From: Rivibacter subsaxonicus | GTDB lineage: Bacteria > Pseudomonadota > Gammaproteobacteria > Burkholderiales > Burkholderiaceae_C | Assembly: GCF_004217215.1 (NCBI RefSeq) | Contig: NZ_SHKP01000007.1 | Location: 372,001 to 436,000, forward strand | DNA: 64,000 bases | Direction: 5' to 3' | Shown: piece after piece, positions 63,540-64,000 of the stretch | Position numbering within the stretch: position 1 is the first letter of the stretch | Layout: each line of letters starts with the position of its first letter | Translations under genes and position numbers: made by a program | Notes under the pieces: model-generated | The model's database searches: none | Told to the model about the DNA's origin: nothing | The model's input: only the letters and a program-made list of their open reading frames with translations

Positions 63540-64000
63540 TGTTCAAGCTGGCGACCGACACCCCTTCACCCGAGCGCGGCGCCGCGTTCGGCCTGTTCGC
63601 GCGCCGCCCGGGTGGCAGCGGTTCGCGCGCGGTGGCGCGCGTGATCGACGGCTGCCGCCGGCTGCTGTCCGAGCGCGGCGAAGCCAACAGCCAGGCCATC
63701 GCGGCCGAGCTGATGCCGCGCCTGGTCGCACTCGACGAAGACGCGCTGCGGCGCTTCTTCCAGCACCTGGCGCAGGACTTCGGCCCCGATCCGCAAGGCG
63801 TGCTGCTCGCGGCACAGCGCTTCGCCGAGCAGCCCGATGCCGAGCGCCTGATCGCGCTGACCGCGGTGTCGGAGCCGCCGCGCCAGGAGCTGCTGCGTCG
63901 CCTCAACCGTGCTCCCGGTGGCACCGCCGGCATCCTGCGGCTGCGCCGCGCACTGCTCGATGCCTTGAAGAGCGAGCCGGGACTGGCGGCGGTCGAGGCC
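63536..64000 (+). CDS. Malonyl-CoA decarboxylase, 3' end beyond window
   Basis: Converts malonyl-CoA to acetyl-CoA. The 155 visible residues follow the family's N-terminal helical domain: RVIDGCRRLLSERGEANSQA near 35-54, LDEDALRRFFQHLAQDFGPDP, then EPPRQELLRRLNRAPGGTAGIL near 120-141. The catalytic GNAT-like domain lies outside the window. A GAGGAG site precedes the ATG, which overlaps the regulator's stop. Together with FabH/FabD substrates upstream in the genome it may control malonyl-CoA level, but its own operon suggests growth on malonate. Confidence 0.85.
   Translation, partial: MMFKLATDTPSPERGAAFGLFARRPGGSGSRAVARVIDGCRRLLSERGEANSQAIAAELMPRLVALDEDALRRFFQHLAQDFGPDPQGVLLAAQRFAEQPDAERLIALTAVSEPPRQELLRRLNRAPGGTAGILRLRRALLDALKSEPGLAAVEA

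Overview
The window is about 64 kb of GC-rich bacterial chromosome. Its layout points to a betaproteobacterium of the order Burkholderiales, probably near the Rubrivivax/Leptothrix/Methylibium group. The evidence is the order yceD-rpmF-plsX-fabHDG-acpP-fabF followed by rpoE-rseA-rseB-mucD-lepA-lepB-rnc-era-recO-pdxJ-acpS-nagZ, together with DUF4845, DUF1841 and DUF2917 proteins. The organism call is an inference from synteny and protein style; no database was searched.

Bases 1-24.4 kb are a dense housekeeping block. A truncated WecA-type glycosyltransferase, an RhlE-type RNA helicase, a VanZ-like protein, a tetrapyrrole-methylase-type methyltransferase and a Maf nucleotide pyrophosphatase lead into the ribosomal protein L32 and fatty-acid synthesis operon. 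The sigma-E envelope stress operon (sigma factor, anti-sigma factor RseA, RseB and the MucD protease) follows. Next come lepA/lepB, RNase III, Era, RecO, PdxJ, AcpS and NagZ, many of them coupled by ATGA or GTGA overlaps. A compact two-hairpin small-RNA candidate lies before lepA.

Bases 24.4-38.5 kb hold mixed metabolic genes: a PaiB-like flavoprotein, an Lhr-type helicase, two linked genes of unknown function, arginase, a LOG-family protein, a MoeB/ThiF-type enzyme, a CtpA protease, a divergent ferric-type ABC transporter, and a LysR regulator facing a DUF2917 gene.

Bases 38,536-48,256 are the most interesting part: a 9.6-kb integrated element between two perfect 77-bp direct repeats, each holding a complete tRNA-Arg(CCT) gene. 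Every plausible gene in it reads leftward. It has a P4-type integrase, an AlpA-like regulator, a small winged-helix protein, a primase-polymerase/RecA-type helicase replication protein, a strongly symmetrical probable replication origin, a cargo stretch (membrane protein, a HEPN-like protein, an unknown), small proteins, a single HK97-type major capsid protein, and a sigma-region-4-like regulator. I see no terminase, portal, tail or lysis gene. The best reading is a phage satellite that replicates itself and brings its own capsid protein. A promoter and strong terminator facing opposite to the replication gene suggest an antisense RNA over its leader.

Bases 48.3-64 kb return to ordinary chromosome: TamB and TamA (outer-membrane assembly), a VWA/GNAT/MoxR cluster, a dihaem cytochrome c, a peptide-type binding protein, DUF1841, a nitroreductase, a TRIC-type channel protein, a TSUP transporter, and a GntR regulator translationally coupled to malonyl-CoA decarboxylase, which runs off the end of the window.
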